A stretch of DNA of 64,000 nt from positions 5,976,853-6,040,852 of the forward strand of contig JAQFVV010000021.1 in the NCBI GenBank assembly GCA_028023455.1. Direction: 5' to 3'. Positions within the stretch are counted from its first letter, which is position 1. Each line of letters starts with the position of its first letter. A program made the position numbers and the translations under genes. This stretch comes from Epiperipatus broadwayi. Taxonomy: Eukaryota; Onychophora; Udeonychophora; Euonychophora; Peripatidae. The notes under the pieces are model-generated. The model did not search any database. It was given only the letters and a program-made list of their open reading frames with translations, and was not told the DNA's origin. Below, piece after piece: positions 11,200 through 24,734 of the stretch.

Positions 11200-12690
11200 T
11201 AAAAAATATAATATTATGCAAAATCATTCTAATTTATGTATAGAAAAACAGTCTGACAAGATCACATAATGCTTAAAATCAAATCAAAATGCTTTAGATT
11301 TGCCTATATAATTAGAAAAATAGGTTGAAGATAAGAGTGGGCCACTCTTATCTTTATAAAGTCTAATCTTGCATTTAGATTTGTAGAGGTCTGTCTTGTA
11401 ATAAATTTAAGCACTCAAGGTGCATGTACTAAGGTTATAGCCTTATTTAAGTAATACTTAGTGTCTTTAATAAACTTCTATACAAGCACAGATTAAAAAT
11501 GGGAATTATAAATTGCCTCTTAATGATGTGAGAACTGAATTAAAATTATTAACATATTGCTTTATTATATAGTAGTGTTATCTATTGCAAGTTTGAGACA
11601 TTTTTGACATTTAATGGTAATGTTAACCAAATTCTCAGATTAATTTTTGACTACGTAACTTTTAAGAAGCATTGAATTTGGATGTACACATGAGCAAAGT
11701 ATATTGAGTTCAAAATCTTAAGATATTTAAATAATAAACCATTGATTTAAAGAGAATTAAAAAGTTGACTTCTCTGTATATGCATTTGTATAAATCCAGT
11801 GCTTTTTAACTATGAGTATCAATAGCCAGAAACTATTTTGGTTATTTTATTGATTCTACCATCTGGTATCCATTAATTATTGAAGTTTGTGACAAATGGC
11901 TCTGGAATAGAGAAATACAATAGATTATTACTCCTAATGCACATGTTGAAATTAAGTTGGGAGAACAATGTGAGGCTATGTTTGGTATAAGTATTCATTA
12001 AAATTGTATGATATAACCCTTAATCTAAGACTGAATTGCATGAAGATGATATTAAACATTGGCAAATTAGCTATGATGATGATTAAGAGTTGGCACTAAT
12101 ATCTATCAGTTTTTAGACAGACATGTATTATAATTTCAACTTAAGCTTTCAATATAGAATTAAAAAGTAAATTAAACATTGCTCAAGTAAAAAAAGACGA
12201 GAAATTAAAACTTCAGAATATATATAATGTAGTGTTTGCAAGTTTGGTCAAGGAGAGTTAGCGAATATCAATTTATTTTGACATTATATTTTTTTTATGC
12301 CAGATTGTATCATTTAAAAGAAATTTTTTTTCATCGAGACCGATTGTGTCAAATATTTAAATGTCATCCTGAGAATGTCATAGAATTTTTTTTTTAAAAA
12401 AAAATTAGTTGAAATGTTTCAAAAATAAAATTGTGAAAAATCTCATTAAGATGGCATTTAATATATCAACTTCTATACACGGAAATATTTATCTTACAGG
12501 TGTTGTTAGGTTTTGTATGATAAAAAAAAAAGTAATTTGATTTTCTTCTTTATTAATAAATATCTTTATGCATTAAGGATAGGATAGTCATATAATAATA
12601 TTTATAAAATGTGCATGAATAATGCTTCATTAATAAAGTAGTGTAATAAGAATGGAGGAAGTAGTTTTAATTTTTTATTTTGTCGTAATT
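11200..12690. other. AT-rich spacer
   Basis: Nothing recognisable on either strand apart from homopolymer A and T runs. Confidence 0.5.
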
Positions 12691-12694
12691 CAAA

Positions 12695-12857
<163 letters not shown>

Positions 12858-12859
12858 TA

Positions 12860-14600
12860 TTTGTCTGTCTACATTTCTGTATATCTATCTATTCATCCAT
12901 TCACCATTTATCTACATTCTATATATATATAAATTGATGACTTCTAATCAAATTTAAATAATTCAACTAATCAATTTACTGATATTTTATACAACAAACT
13001 AAGGTAACCAATCAACTCTCCTAATATAATTATTTCATTAACACTAGCCATCAATGATATGAGTCTATTGGCCAGTTACCCTCAACCCAATACTTATAAA
13101 TACAAATCAAAGGTTGATTAAATTTTAAAGCATTATAAATATGAATGCAATCTTTTAACTATTACATATTTTTAATATTATCGTAAATATTTAAGTTAAA
13201 AAACTGCTATTATTATTTTATGACTAAAAATCTAATCGATATTTGGTTTGATATTTATAAGTAAAATCTTTCGGAGTAATGGGCCAATAGGCTATAGCTA
13301 GATGATGATTAGTACTATTCTTTAAAACGATTGTCTTGGGAGAGCTGATTGGATGGTTCTTTCAGCACGATATCCTAGTGGTAAATAGAAGTTATTGGAG
13401 AATTGATTTGGCTCGATTATTTAAATATTACTACAAGTAATCAATTGATATCTTTTCCAATTTAGCATTATGCACGTTTCGTTTGATCTATCCATAAATA
13501 TGTTTGTTTTTTAAATTGAAAATCTCTATTTTACCCAAGATAAAATTCTTTGTTTTGTACTATTAAATATTGAATTATAGTTTTTTTTTTAGTGAAAGTA
13601 TTAGCATTTTTTTTTATTATTGAAATTTATAAATCTACAATTTAGAAGCATATTGACAAGAATAGTTTTTAATCATTCACTTTGCAAAACATATTTTTTT
13701 TGTTCGTGTTGTTTTGCTATCTATACTGATAATAAGCGTGAAACCATATTTTTTTAAATTTATTTTCAGGTTAACTATATTGTAGATAATTGAGTAATTT
13801 TACTAACATTGATATATGCGTTTCTACATATTAAAGCGTTCTATTATTTTTGTAGATATATATAAAACTGCTTCTATTATTAAAATAACGATGACTAATA
13901 TTTATTATTTTTATATTTTTTATTTCCTACATTTCACTCATTTATGTATACGTCATCCCCAGGGTGTTTTTTTTTTCTTTTTGCTGATAGACACACACAC
14001 TATATATTTATAATATTAATGACACTGAAAAAAATAACCAAGGTTTACAACCAGTAAAGATAGAAAGCTGGTACAGAAAGTGTTAATAAAATAGGTATTA
14101 ACTTATGTTTTGCACTTGTTTTTTATTAAGTTACATGTGTGTGTCTGTATGAAATAATTTATTTAATTTTTTTAATAAGCTTTTTCCATTTATTTATCTA
14201 TTATATATTCACGCCAAGCCAAACATCGTTGAAGTGCAATTATTTTTGATGGTAGAAAGGACATCTAAACATATATGCAAATATGTTTTTTTTATTTAAA
14301 TTAATATATATTTACTTAGAATTTTTTTTATATGATATACGTTGAAGTTTGCCAGTATCTTTCACTATTTAAAGTACCTCAAACGAAGTTTCAAATTTTA
14401 GAAATGATACATCAGTCCATTAAAATTTAGAATGTAGATCTAATATTGTTATATTAACATTAGCTGTGATGAGGGAGTAGAAAGCAATGGTAACTGGCGT
14501 TGGAGATGATTGAGTGTAATAACCTGGTCATACTGCCCTTATTGCTTAGTTATGAAGAACTTAGTATTTATAAATATATGGTATTGAATATATATATTTG
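12860..14600. other. AT-rich spacer
   Basis: No supported feature. Open frames are short and low-complexity. Confidence 0.5.
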
Positions 14601-14601
14601 A

Positions 14602-14965
14602 GATAAAATAGAAAACCATATAACATTAAGTAGTAACAAAATAACAAACTTATATCAAAATTCTCTAGACGGTTTCTTCTACACGATCATGGTTTCATCT
14701 ACTGTAAATTTTTCAAATATAAATAAATTTAAGATAACACACTTATATATATATATATAGTTACTATTCCCATAATTCATTTCAAATACCAGCTACTTTT
14801 AATATCAAAAGAAGTATTTATAAAATTAATGACCTCAGAATTAATTGTCGGAGTCTAATTTATTTTTACTTGAGAGGGTCTATTTGTAATAGGTGAAACT
14901 ATGGTCTGTATAGAAAATTTTAGTATTTTACTAGCATTTAATGTGATATGGTTTTCTATTTTATT
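14602..14965. repeat. Fold-back element with short arms
   Basis: aaatagaaaaccatataac at the left and its near reverse complement gatatggttttctattt at the right form the arms. A hammerhead 3'-half relic lies between them (14661-14720). Confidence 0.5.
14661..14720 (-). ncRNA. Hammerhead ribozyme relic, family K type
   Basis: On the minus strand: gatgaaaccatgatcgtg, i.e. GAAA, then CCAUG-AUC in place of CCAUGG-UC. This is the 3' half of the family K hammerhead (53660-53710); the 5' core is not recognisable. Confidence 0.4.
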
Positions 14966-14969
14966 TATT

Positions 14970-16370
14970 ATTAATGGTATAATGTCAGGTAATATTTAAT
15001 ATATTTTAAATATGAACAAATGCTGTCTAACTGTAAAATTAACTGTATGTTTAATGTTTTATAAAATTATTATTTTAGTAATGCTTGTGTAAAATTATTT
15101 TATTCATTGTAAATAAACATATATATAACCAAAATTACAAACACTATTAAAAAAAAAGTTTTAAAGTTATTGTTAATTTTCGTACTTGTAATTTAAATTT
15201 TAGTATATATATAATAAAATATATACTACAAAAATATATAGAAAATTATCAACTATTACGGTAATAAATCTTTGGTATAAAACAATATGGTACAATATAT
15301 TTTATTACATATTTTCTATGTTATATACATATAATATAGTTTATATTCTAGAAAGGCTATTTCTATTTTGTATATATATGCTGTTTGTATTTAATTGAAT
15401 TTCATTTGAGAATATCTCTTTGTTAATAAATTAGTAAAATAAAATTTTGTTTTTTTTTAGCTAGTATTTTAATTTTATATGATTTTTTATAATTTAATAT
15501 GTGCATGTGTGTTTTTATTTTTTTGGAAATATTTATGTGAAATTAGGAAAATATAATTAAGTGACTTAAATGCTACTTAAGATGATAATCATGTTATAAG
15601 CTGATGTAGTTTATATATATATACATGTATTGGTGTGTTGACAATTATAAAGTTGATTCCAGTGTTTTATTTTAATATATATATATTATAATATTTGTAT
15701 GAAACTGAAAATTATCACGAAGTAAATTAATTTATTCTAAATAAAACCTATGATAAATTCAGAGTAATGTCGTGTAATATGTACTGGGCATTTCAAGACA
15801 GCTGCATTTGATTACATTGGAGAAAACAAAAAGAATAAATATATTTTTAAAAGAGAACAAAAATTGAAAATGGGGATAAGAAAAGTATTATCTATATAAT
15901 AAAGATGTATTACGGATGAAAAAAATTGTTCCAGTGACTTGCTGTTTATTCTTGGATATTTAGGGGGGCGGGGGCGGAGATATAGATTAAGAAATAAAAT
16001 GTCTTTAAAAATTTACATGTAAGACAGAAGAGATTTGTAAGATTAGATTTATTTTTTTAGAAGCTATAGAGTTGTGTATAAGACAAAGATTTTGCAGTTA
16101 ATATTTATTTAAAGAAATTAATAATTAAGCACCGTTTAAGAGAAGGAAGGTTCACTCTTTTAGATTTGTGAATGGAAAGCAGCCCAAACAAGTAAGGATG
16201 AGCGTAACAAAATATTGAATAGGATTTACATACTTATAGAAAAATTAAAATAAAAATATTTAAGAAGCAGCAGTACATAACTTTTGTATTTTTACTACTA
16301 ATATACTTCACTTCATAAACCAAAGTTCAACTGGATCAGCAAATAAAGAAAGTACTTTAGGTATATACTA
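14970..16370. other. AT-rich spacer
   Basis: No gene. A G-rich word (ggggggcgggggcgg) at 15962-15976 is the only compositional oddity. Confidence 0.5.
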
Positions 16371-16374
16371 AATA

Positions 16375-17185
16375 AATCATCACATGACATTCTTATTCAT
16401 TGTTGACATATGCATTAGGGTAGCAATCCAGTTTATTGCTTTTTAATGACCTCTTTAACATTTGAATAATCAGTGAACTGAAACAATGTGCCACTGGACT
16501 TTCTCTACTTACTTTTAACATCTGCATTAGTAGTAGTAATCCATTCTATTTACTTTACAATTATCTCTTATAAGTTTGAGTAATTAATAAACATTAAATA
16601 AAATGTCACATGATTTTCTCAGTTTACTTTCAAATATCTCTATTAGAAGCAGTAATCCACTTTAGTTACTCTAGAGTTTATTTTTGAATAATCAATGAAA
16701 GCTCTGCAGAATGTTGCAGGACTCTTTCTATTTATTTTCAATATCCTTATTAGGAGCAGTGATTTATCTTATTTACCTTACAACTATGAACACTAACCAA
16801 TATGGCAGAAAACTTTCTCTTATTTATTTTCAAGAATTAGGAATCATAACTGACTCTATTTTAGAACTATCTATTATAAGCTCCAATAAGCAAAGAACCT
16901 AAAAATGTGAAATGATTTTCTCTGCTTACTTTTAGCAACTGTGATATAATAAGTGATTGATTCTATTTTAGAATTATCTATTGTAATTTGAGTAAGCAAT
17001 GAACATTAAATAAAGTGTCACATGTCAAGCGTTGTTAGCCGAGAGGTCAGCACAGCTGCTTTGAAAGCAAGCAGTTGCTTGCAGACAGTTATTGCGGGTT
17101 TGCTTCCCGACATATGGGAAAAAAAATATCACATGGCTTTCTCTGTTTGCTTTTAACATTTGCATTGGGGACAGTAATTCATATC
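16375..17185 (+). repeat. Degenerate tandem repeat, ~105-118 bp monomer
   Basis: About seven diverged units built on tcacatgattttctctgct, tacttttaacatctgcatta, agcagtaatccattctattta and gagtaatcaatgaacattaa. Unit starts lie near 16380, 16490, 16606, 16712, 16803, 16907 and 17128. A SINE interrupts the last repeat. Confidence 0.75.
17025..17128 (+). repeat. tRNA-derived SINE (S1, long form) with target duplication
   Basis: tcaagcgttgttagccgaga, cagctgctttgaaagcaagc, ttgcagacagttattgcggg, ttgcttcccgacatatg and an A-rich tail. It lacks ggccga-tgctat near the end. The 7-bp word tcacatg occurs just before (17018-17024) and just after (17129-17135), splitting a tandem-repeat unit, which marks it as a real insertion. 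Confidence 0.85.
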
Positions 17186-17217
17186 ATTTCTAGTATGTGA
17201 GAGCCACACATTGTAAA

Positions 17218-17295
17218 TAGATTAATGGATAATAATGTCAGATCTAAATCTCCAGACGAATTTCTGGCTTTTGATTCCCTTCTAGTACTTCTCAC
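17218..17295 (-). repeat. Family D fragment with hammerhead relic
   Basis: Minus strand reads agccagaaattcgtctggag, resembling the 3' half of the D hammerhead (GAAAC, two bases, GUC, then stem I UGGGGA). The preceding CUGANGA is replaced by sequence around tcagtgagaagtac. Confidence 0.5.
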
Positions 17296-17299
17296 TGAC

Positions 17300-20200
17300 A
17301 TTCCTTAAATACACTATTGCTTTTAATGCCACTTTATGGATGAACAAAATTTAAACATTTTTAGCCTATTCTATATATGAACACACACATATATATTTTC
17401 TAAATATTTCTTTGCTTTATGCAGTCTTCTAAATAGTTGCAATAAATATTATAAATCTATTTTTACAAACATAAAACTTGGATTTCTTTTAAAAGTCCTT
17501 TAAGGAACAATTAAGATGGCAAATTGGTCTAAGCAAACAAACACAAAAAGCTTTAGCAATATATCAAATTCTATTAATCATTATAGATAAGCTTTCAATT
17601 TTAAATGAAAGATCATCTTTGAGAAAATAATGTGAACAGTGTGACTTTTTAAACACAGTCATTATCACGTTTTCATTATCTTATTTAGTGCTTAATAATT
17701 CTCTATAGGTTATTTAATATCTCAGTAAGATAAATCATGTGTTTAGACTCAAACTAGTTACAATATCTCATTTTAATATTAGTATTATACGTTTAAATTT
17801 TTTTTAAAAATCGTTGCAACATTATGGCTAGAACTTTTTTTATTTCATGGTTTTTAAGAGGCTATTTTGCAATTTATATATAGATATTAGTTGGATAGTT
17901 AGATTTTTGTCAGTTATAGATTAAAACCAAAGGTGAAAAAATCAAAATTTCACTCTCTGCCAGTTCTAAATCTCGTGCATTCATATCTTATCCTTTATTA
18001 GTTTTTATATAAAACTGTTGGAAAAATCTTTGTCTTTTAATGGTCTATTAGAAGGCTGCTTTATCCTTTTATCTATATATGTATTGATAGATTCAAAGTA
18101 TGTATCTCAGAACATAAATATTCCTGATTAAAGCTACTTTTAAAGTTTTTTTCTTCATTTCAGTGTATTAAGCAAAATTAAAATTCTCTGTCTTTATTGT
18201 TCAATATTTACATTTTGTAGGCATATAAGAGTTAAAAAATATTTAGCCCATTCTTTCTCTTTATATATATAGTCTTTTATATAAAAACAATTATTTTGTT
18301 TTATGCAATTTTTTTAAGTAGCTGCAATAAAATTTATATAATATATTTATATTTAGAAACTTAAAACTCGATTTTTTTTTTGTCAAAACTTTTAAAGAAC
18401 AAATAAATTGTTGAGTGAGTTTAAACTTTAAGAAAATAAAAAAAAAGCTTTACCAATATGTCAGCCATCTATTAATCATCGCAGGTAAACGTTCACTTTT
18501 AAAAAGAAAATCATCAATCAGGAAATAATGTGAACAATGCCATTTTTTTTGGGACCTAGTCATATCATCAAAAACAATTCAAGAAGAAATCATTAAAAAA
18601 ATTGTTGACACAGATTTATAGATGTATTGATAAATCGCTCTATAAATCAGATTTTATTGATACATTTTTCTTAAAAGATTTTTTTTATAAAAAAAAAAAA
18701 AGAGAAAGAAAATATTGTTCTCTTAGATGATTTTGCAACAGACCACATCAAATGTTTTAGAGTGTGAAGTCTTATTTGTATGCAATAAAAAAAAAGTCTT
18801 TTAAAATATTTATAGCTAAAAAAAAAAAAAAAAAATCTGTTTTATTTTACCAAACTGTGTGACAACACACATATAAGAATTAAATAAATGTAAAGTAGTC
18901 GTTTACATATTTATTTCATAGGTTATGTGATGTTGGAGCACCCAAAATGGCAGATTGAGAACAATTTCATATGATTGTTCAAACTGAGTTTTTTTTTTTT
19001 TTAAATTGAATTGATAATCAATCTAAGAACTTTTAGCTTTTGAGACTGCTAGCCATTCAGAATTTTCTGCATGTTTAGTGCATGGTAATAATGTCCGGCA
19101 TAAGAGCTTAATGCCCATGGATTATAGCCCATCCCTGGTGTTCAAACTTCTTATAAACTCTCACATAGAGTATATACAAAATAAGTTGCATGCTAATGAA
19201 ATTAGTCAAAAGTAAATTAATTTTCGCAATAACATTTATCCTGATAGCCCTTTATTCTCATTCTGGTGGGTTAAGATTAGAGTGGACATAGTAAATAAAG
19301 AGTTTCTAGTTAAGGTCTGTATTTTTCAGGAGCTAATTTATAGTCCATATGGCCATCTACTATTGGTTTGTAAATAGGTATATAGTTATTTTTAACTGGA
19401 GATTATATGAGCCTGTTGGATTTCACTTTCTTCATTTTCATATTAAAGTTAAAGGTAAACCATTATTTCAAATTCTGTACCTATTACTAGTGAAAAATAT
19501 ATTTTAATACCAATCCATTTTTTTTGTCTTTATAATCAGTATATCAATTCTCATCCAAATTACTATAAGACTTTTGCTGTCAAACTAGTAATAGCTTAAA
19601 CACCCATTTCCTGACTAATACTGAATGGTTAATTAAAAGACAAATGCAAGTCTGCCTGCTATGTTTCAAGAAAGATGATGTTTTTTTTTCAGTTACAAAT
19701 TGAATTAGGATTTTTTCATGTGGATAATTAAATAGTAGAATAAAGGTCATTGATTAATCTGATTGGTTAGATAAATGTACAGTGACTGTAAAAAATGCTA
19801 TTATAAATAAGTTGCTGTTTTGACAATGGGTAGTGAAGATATCGCAAGAGTACTGTGGACAGGGTTACCATTACTTTTTAACAATTTTGAGAAGTACCAT
19901 AAATCAGTGAATGTTTTAAAGAACTGATTAAATATCTTCACTCTGCTGTAGAATTATTTAGTATAAGCTTGAGAGATTGAAGGACACTGAATGGCATAGT
20001 GCTATAAAACCCTCATTTCCAGAGCAACCCCTTTCAGATTTTTGATAAAGGTTATCATAGCTGTCATTATTTGTTTTGGGAAATATTTTAACACCACCCC
20101 ATCTCCAATCAAAACACTGGTAATAATTTTATATATTATTTTCATAAATAAATAAACTCAGTCTTCATATAAACTAACAGGATTTAAAAACTACTTTAGT

Positions 20201-20940
20201 AAGAGACATACTATTTTATTTCTAATGAAGATTCTCTTTTTGAATGTTCAGCTGAGAGTCTAAGGAATTCTTATAAGTGCCAAACAAAGCCAGTGGACCA
20301 ATATATTCAAAACAAATCATAGCTGTTCACGCTCTTCTGTTTTATAAATAAAATTTATTACCCTTTGGTCAATATGAATGCTATTCACAAATCATGAACA
20401 CATACATAAGTTATTGCCTGTTGAATATATGGCTACAGTAAGAGATTTGAAGGACTTAATATAATCACTAATGAACCTAACTACTCGTTGTAATCTCTAC
20501 AGATTACATTATGATATTTTATTAATAGTTAAACTATCTAAAAAATTTATATGCTAAGTAAATGAATAATTGGCCAATCAAAAGTAATTATAGTTGTCAA
20601 TTATAACTATTTCATACTAGTCACTTTTGAAAATATTCTATATGGTGTTGAAAAGATCATTATTTGTTCTTATGCAGCCAGAAGGCTCATTAAAGAATGC
20701 AATTTGCTGTCAAAAACGTTTACGTGAAATGATGAAATATAAATACATCTGATGTCATTTCCTTAATGGTCATATGAGACTATTTTTTTTTTTATAATCA
20801 AACATGAACATAAAAATAGATGCTATTCAAGTACAAAACAATAAATAAAATACATAATCATGTGCTCATTTACTCACGAGAGCATGTGATATTTGAACAT
20901 CTTTAATGACTACATTCATTTCAATCTTTTTTTCATTTAT
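17300..20940. other. AT-rich spacer
   Basis: No gene or repeat family identified in 3.6 kb. Poly-A runs occur near 18687 and 18820, and there are several T runs. Confidence 0.45.
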
Positions 20941-20944
20941 GTTA

Positions 20945-21055
20945 GTTAGCTGAGAATCAATCATGGAACCTTTAGATCTAAGTCTGATGCTTTTATTGCT
21001 CAGAGGGTCATACTTTCACTCTATCACTGTGTTACACCATGCAATTATACTACAA
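20945..21055 (-). repeat. tRNA-derived SINE (S2)
   Basis: Minus strand: gtgtaacacagtgatagagt as the tRNA A-box region, agacttagatctaaaggttcc in place of anticodon to B box, and the family's ending gagcaataaaagc. Compare 23829-23950 and 63305-63400. Confidence 0.55.
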
Positions 21056-21059
21056 CTGT

Positions 21060-22980
21060 CAACAAACACATTTTCTTATTACTTAATCATGTTTTTTTTA
21101 AATAAACCATATTTTATAAATAAATAAAAAACATTCTGCACCTAAAATTTGATTTATATAAAATGGTAATTTAAGACACTGATCTAGACATAAAATAACA
21201 TCTAAGATATAATCTCATGACTTTGAAGATTAAGCTAGTCTTAATGAATATTTCAGATATGTCAGTTTTGTGTGAAGATAAAATCATTGTGTTTGGTATC
21301 TCCCAACTAATAGTTAAAGATACATTGTGTTACAGTGGAGTTGTTTTCTTCATAAAGAGCATGAAGGGAACTTAGCTGATTGAGCGCCCTATATGGTTTA
21401 GTGTAATGATAGAGAATCATATTCTGGAATTTGAAGATCTATGGATTACAGTTTCAGATAATATTTCCAGTAGTCCGTATTATTATAAATTCACAAGCAA
21501 TAGAACATTAGTCTATTTTGCCCTGCATAATTTAGTGCAATTGAGCCATGGAGTATGGTGTTCAGGTATCCATGGAGTGTAGCTACAACTTGTCTCTTTT
21601 GATAATCAAATTCCTAGCAGATTCATACAGGTAATTTCACAAAAAATATTAGTTCCCATTTATCAACTAGTATGGAATTCAATGCCCTTGACTGTGGATA
21701 ATTTACTCTAACATTCTTCCAGCTTTATTTTAGGTTTTTACTGCAAGTTTTAGAATTACTGGATAATCTATGACATTATTTTTATATTGCCCATGCATAA
21801 AACATCTCAGTGATTTTTTTTTTAGAAATTAAAACCACCAGCTTACCGACCATAGTAGATTAGGCAGATCCCTACCAGGAATAAAGTTTATATTATTTAA
21901 TAACCATATTTTTGGGATCTACACTCATTATATCACCCGATAAACCTAAATGGATATAAACATTTCTACCTAATAAAAGCTTGCACTTATTTACGTCTAA
22001 TACTAAAAGTCCATGCTATGCAGAGATAGGGTATCCACCTGCCATGTTTAAAACTTAAGGTTCAAATCCATGTCAAATGAAAATTTTCTTAGGTAGCTGA
22101 TTCACCAAAGCAGTTGATCATCTAATAGTGATCAGTAAAAAAATGTAGCTGTTCTTAACTAAAAGGTGAAACAATCGCTAAACTGTCGAATCCATTACTA
22201 TCGGGAAAATGGAAATCTGATAAATATTGCCTTCTCATTCATGGATTTTCTATGAAGAGCTGTTGGACAAATCTTTGCCTTAAAGTATACTATAGCTGTT
22301 TTATGAAGTAGGTAGATGGACTATTTATAGACTGACTACCTCTTCAAGTTTGCTTGTGTTATAAGTATGTCAGTCTTAAATTCTAACCACTAAATCATAA
22401 GCAGTCTCTGTATGCTGTGAAACATGTTTATAATATGTTAAGATTTCTGTCTTTTGCAAAAATCATATTTTTTTAGAATTCAGAAATGGACTCAACCTAT
22501 GGAAAAGCCATCGTTTTTGTAATAGTTTTTTTAATTGGTTGTTTTAACAATTTTTTTCTGCTTTGTTGAATTACTTGCTTTGAATAAAATTACAGTTTAT
22601 TAATGGCAGAATTTCTTCTTTCACATAAAATGCTTCATAATGATTATTAATGGCAGAACAAATAAAATACACATTCTGACAAAGAAATGTTTAATTTGAA
22701 TATCATGTGACAGCATTATGGACAAACATTTAAGGATTTTATATATAAGATTACTTTTATATCTATTGCTTTTATATCTGGCTTTTTTCTTCCAGTTTTT
22801 GATATCAAGCTTAATAAATATTAAAATTTTAATGATATAAACTTTACAATTGTATATATATATATATATATATATCACAAAACTATTAATAAAGCAAGTT
22901 AATAACTTTAACAAAGTTTTAAATTAATAAGACAAGCAATTTAATGGTAATTAACACATATTCATTAGCAAATTCATTTA
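21060..22980. other. AT-rich spacer with tRNA-like scraps
   Basis: Two weak tRNA-like segments: 21385-21480 (tagtgtaatgatagagaatc) and 22015-22080 (cagagatagggtatccacct with a B-box-like ggttcaaatcc). Both look like old SINE heads. An (AT)n run sits at 22855-22876. No gene is supported. Confidence 0.4.
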
Positions 22981-22984
22981 GTTT

Positions 22985-23462
22985 ACATATTCTTGTGTCA
23001 TAAATAGATGCTAGATGGTAGAATTTATTAAATCCTTATCTAGTACTGCCCTATCCAAATATTCCAAATTAGTTTCTAGCTTATATCCTTTATCAATAAA
23101 GAGCTTTTTGGACTTTTTTGATCAATGCATGCACAAGATCATATGGATCTAATGCACGTTTTCTTCCATTAGTTCCTTTTTACTTTTTGTTATACTATCA
23201 AGACACCAGCCAATTTTTTTAATCCGAAGACTATCTGGTTGCTAATAACACATTATGTGAAAGTGGATGCCAGAGGAAAAGTGCATTAGATCCAAAAAGG
23301 CTCTAAGAGCACTATACAAAAAAAAATAATCCAAAAAGCTCCTCATTGATGAAAACCATAAACTAGAAAATGGTCTGGTTATATTTAGATAGAACATCAC
23401 TGCATATGGATTTAATATGCACTACCATCTATTGATTACTAAACCTTATACTAGATGGAATA
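22985..23462. repeat. Fold-back made of two family D copies
   Basis: Left arm about 22985-23165 (minus) and right arm about 23275-23462 (plus) are diverged inverted copies: tccaaaaagctcc, ttgatgaaaaccataa, actagaaaatggtctgg and tttaatatgcactaccatct all have minus-strand partners at the left. Each arm holds a decayed D-type hammerhead (right: UUGAUGA core, GAAAA, UGGUC; left: UUGAUAA core, GAAAC, UAAUU). Confidence 0.7.
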
Positions 23463-23828
23463 AGAGTAGGGAGAATAAAAGAATTTGCATATAAACAGCA
23501 ATGTGTGTAAAGTAATGCCATGTGATGTTTTGTTGGTCAAATTTTTTTTATTAGCTTTGATGCTATATTAAAGTAGACTGGTAGTAAGCTCTTTGAAGAC
23601 AATTATCTTATGGCTTTTTTCCATTGCCGTTAGCTCACTCTAAGTATCCCAAAGTAATATACAGAGACTATATGTATTAAACTTAAGACCAATTAGATTT
23701 TAATGTAGGAAATAACCACATGGTATTTTTAAATAATAAGCATTTAAATGTTATAGATAAATAAGTTGAAGGCAAAATGTAAAATAGCTATAAATTATTA
23801 GCTTAAACTTTAAAAAAAAAAACTTGAA

Positions 23829-23950
23829 TGGTTTTATTGCTCGGAGTTCATAAGAAGTTCAATTACATGAAGTACCAAAACTGGAATTGATCTGAGACCC
23901 TTAAGATCCAGAGACTGACACTGTCCTACATCACTCAAGGCACTTTAAAC
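23829..23950 (-). repeat. tRNA-derived SINE (S2)
   Basis: Minus strand: gccttgagtgatgtaggaca, ggtctcagatcaattcc as B box, then tatgaactccgagcaataaaac, the shared S2 3' end. It corresponds to the copies at 20945 and 63305. Confidence 0.65.
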
Positions 23951-24046
23951 CTTAGTTAATATTAATTAATAATTCACTATATCAGAAACTAAATATACAT
24001 ATCACTAAACTGGTAATAATATAACCAAACTATTCTTTAATAAAAT

Positions 24047-24121
24047 TAAACTAAGCAGCCAGTCAATCAATTACAGGTAAGAGTTTGATAGTAGTGACTT
24101 GATTGGCTGGATAGTTTAAAC
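24047..24121. repeat. Imperfect hairpin
   Basis: actaagcagccagtcaatca and ttgattggctggatagtt are reverse complements with few mismatches, separated by about 30 bp. Confidence 0.7.
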
Positions 24122-24152
24122 ATTGTGAAAGAAAAATTAACTTATGTGTATA

Positions 24153-24438
24153 TATATATAAATTAATTAGTAAATGGGATCACCATTATATAATAAAGTT
24201 AAATCAACAACCAAGGTGTATTGATGTGCAGAACCAATCAGACTGATTCTGCAGGGTGAATAAAAACAATAGCAAACCTGAAGAAGCTACTACTAACCAA
24301 AGCTTGAACAGGTTCGCTATTGTCTTCATTCAGCCTGCAGAACCAGTGTAAATGGTTGCCATACATCAATACACCTTGACTGTGGATATAACTTCATTAT
24401 ATAATGGTGATTCCATTTACTAATTAATTTACATCTAT
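24153..24438. repeat. Fold-back element H
   Basis: Arms of about 125 bp (24153-24285 and 24308-24438) are inverted copies: aattaattagtaaatggga, tcaccattatataat, caaggtgtattgatgt, attctgcag and caatagcaaacctg each have partners on the other arm, around a ~25-bp centre (gaagctactactaaccaaag). Confidence 0.85.
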
Positions 24439-24439
24439 A

Positions 24440-24545
24440 TTAATCAGTATATCCTAGTGCCTCACTGATGACAACCAACAGCTAGAAACCAGTCTGGGAA
24501 TAAGGATATTCAGAAAAGCTTGTTAAGAGCTATTCACACTCATTA
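24440..24545 (+). repeat. Family D fragment with hammerhead relic
   Basis: cctcactgatgacaaccaac then gctagaaaccagtctggga. CUGAUGA (24465-24471), GAAA (24485-24488) and GUC are intact, and stem I pairs CCUCA with UGGGA at four of five positions, but stem II does not pair. The tail cttgttaagagctattc is shared with 34090-34130 and 54400-54440. Confidence 0.65.
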
Positions 24546-24734
24546 TATAATATATATCTGGGTATGTAATAAATAAAGAACAAATTTTAATATTCTTTAT
24601 AGTGCAGATCTAAACATTATTACTAATTACTATTAAACATAAATAGTAATAATAATAAGTCAGATGTCACATGACTTATATATAGCTTGCACTTACAAAT
24701 ATGTAAAATTAAGAGTGTGCTAATAGCTCTAAAC

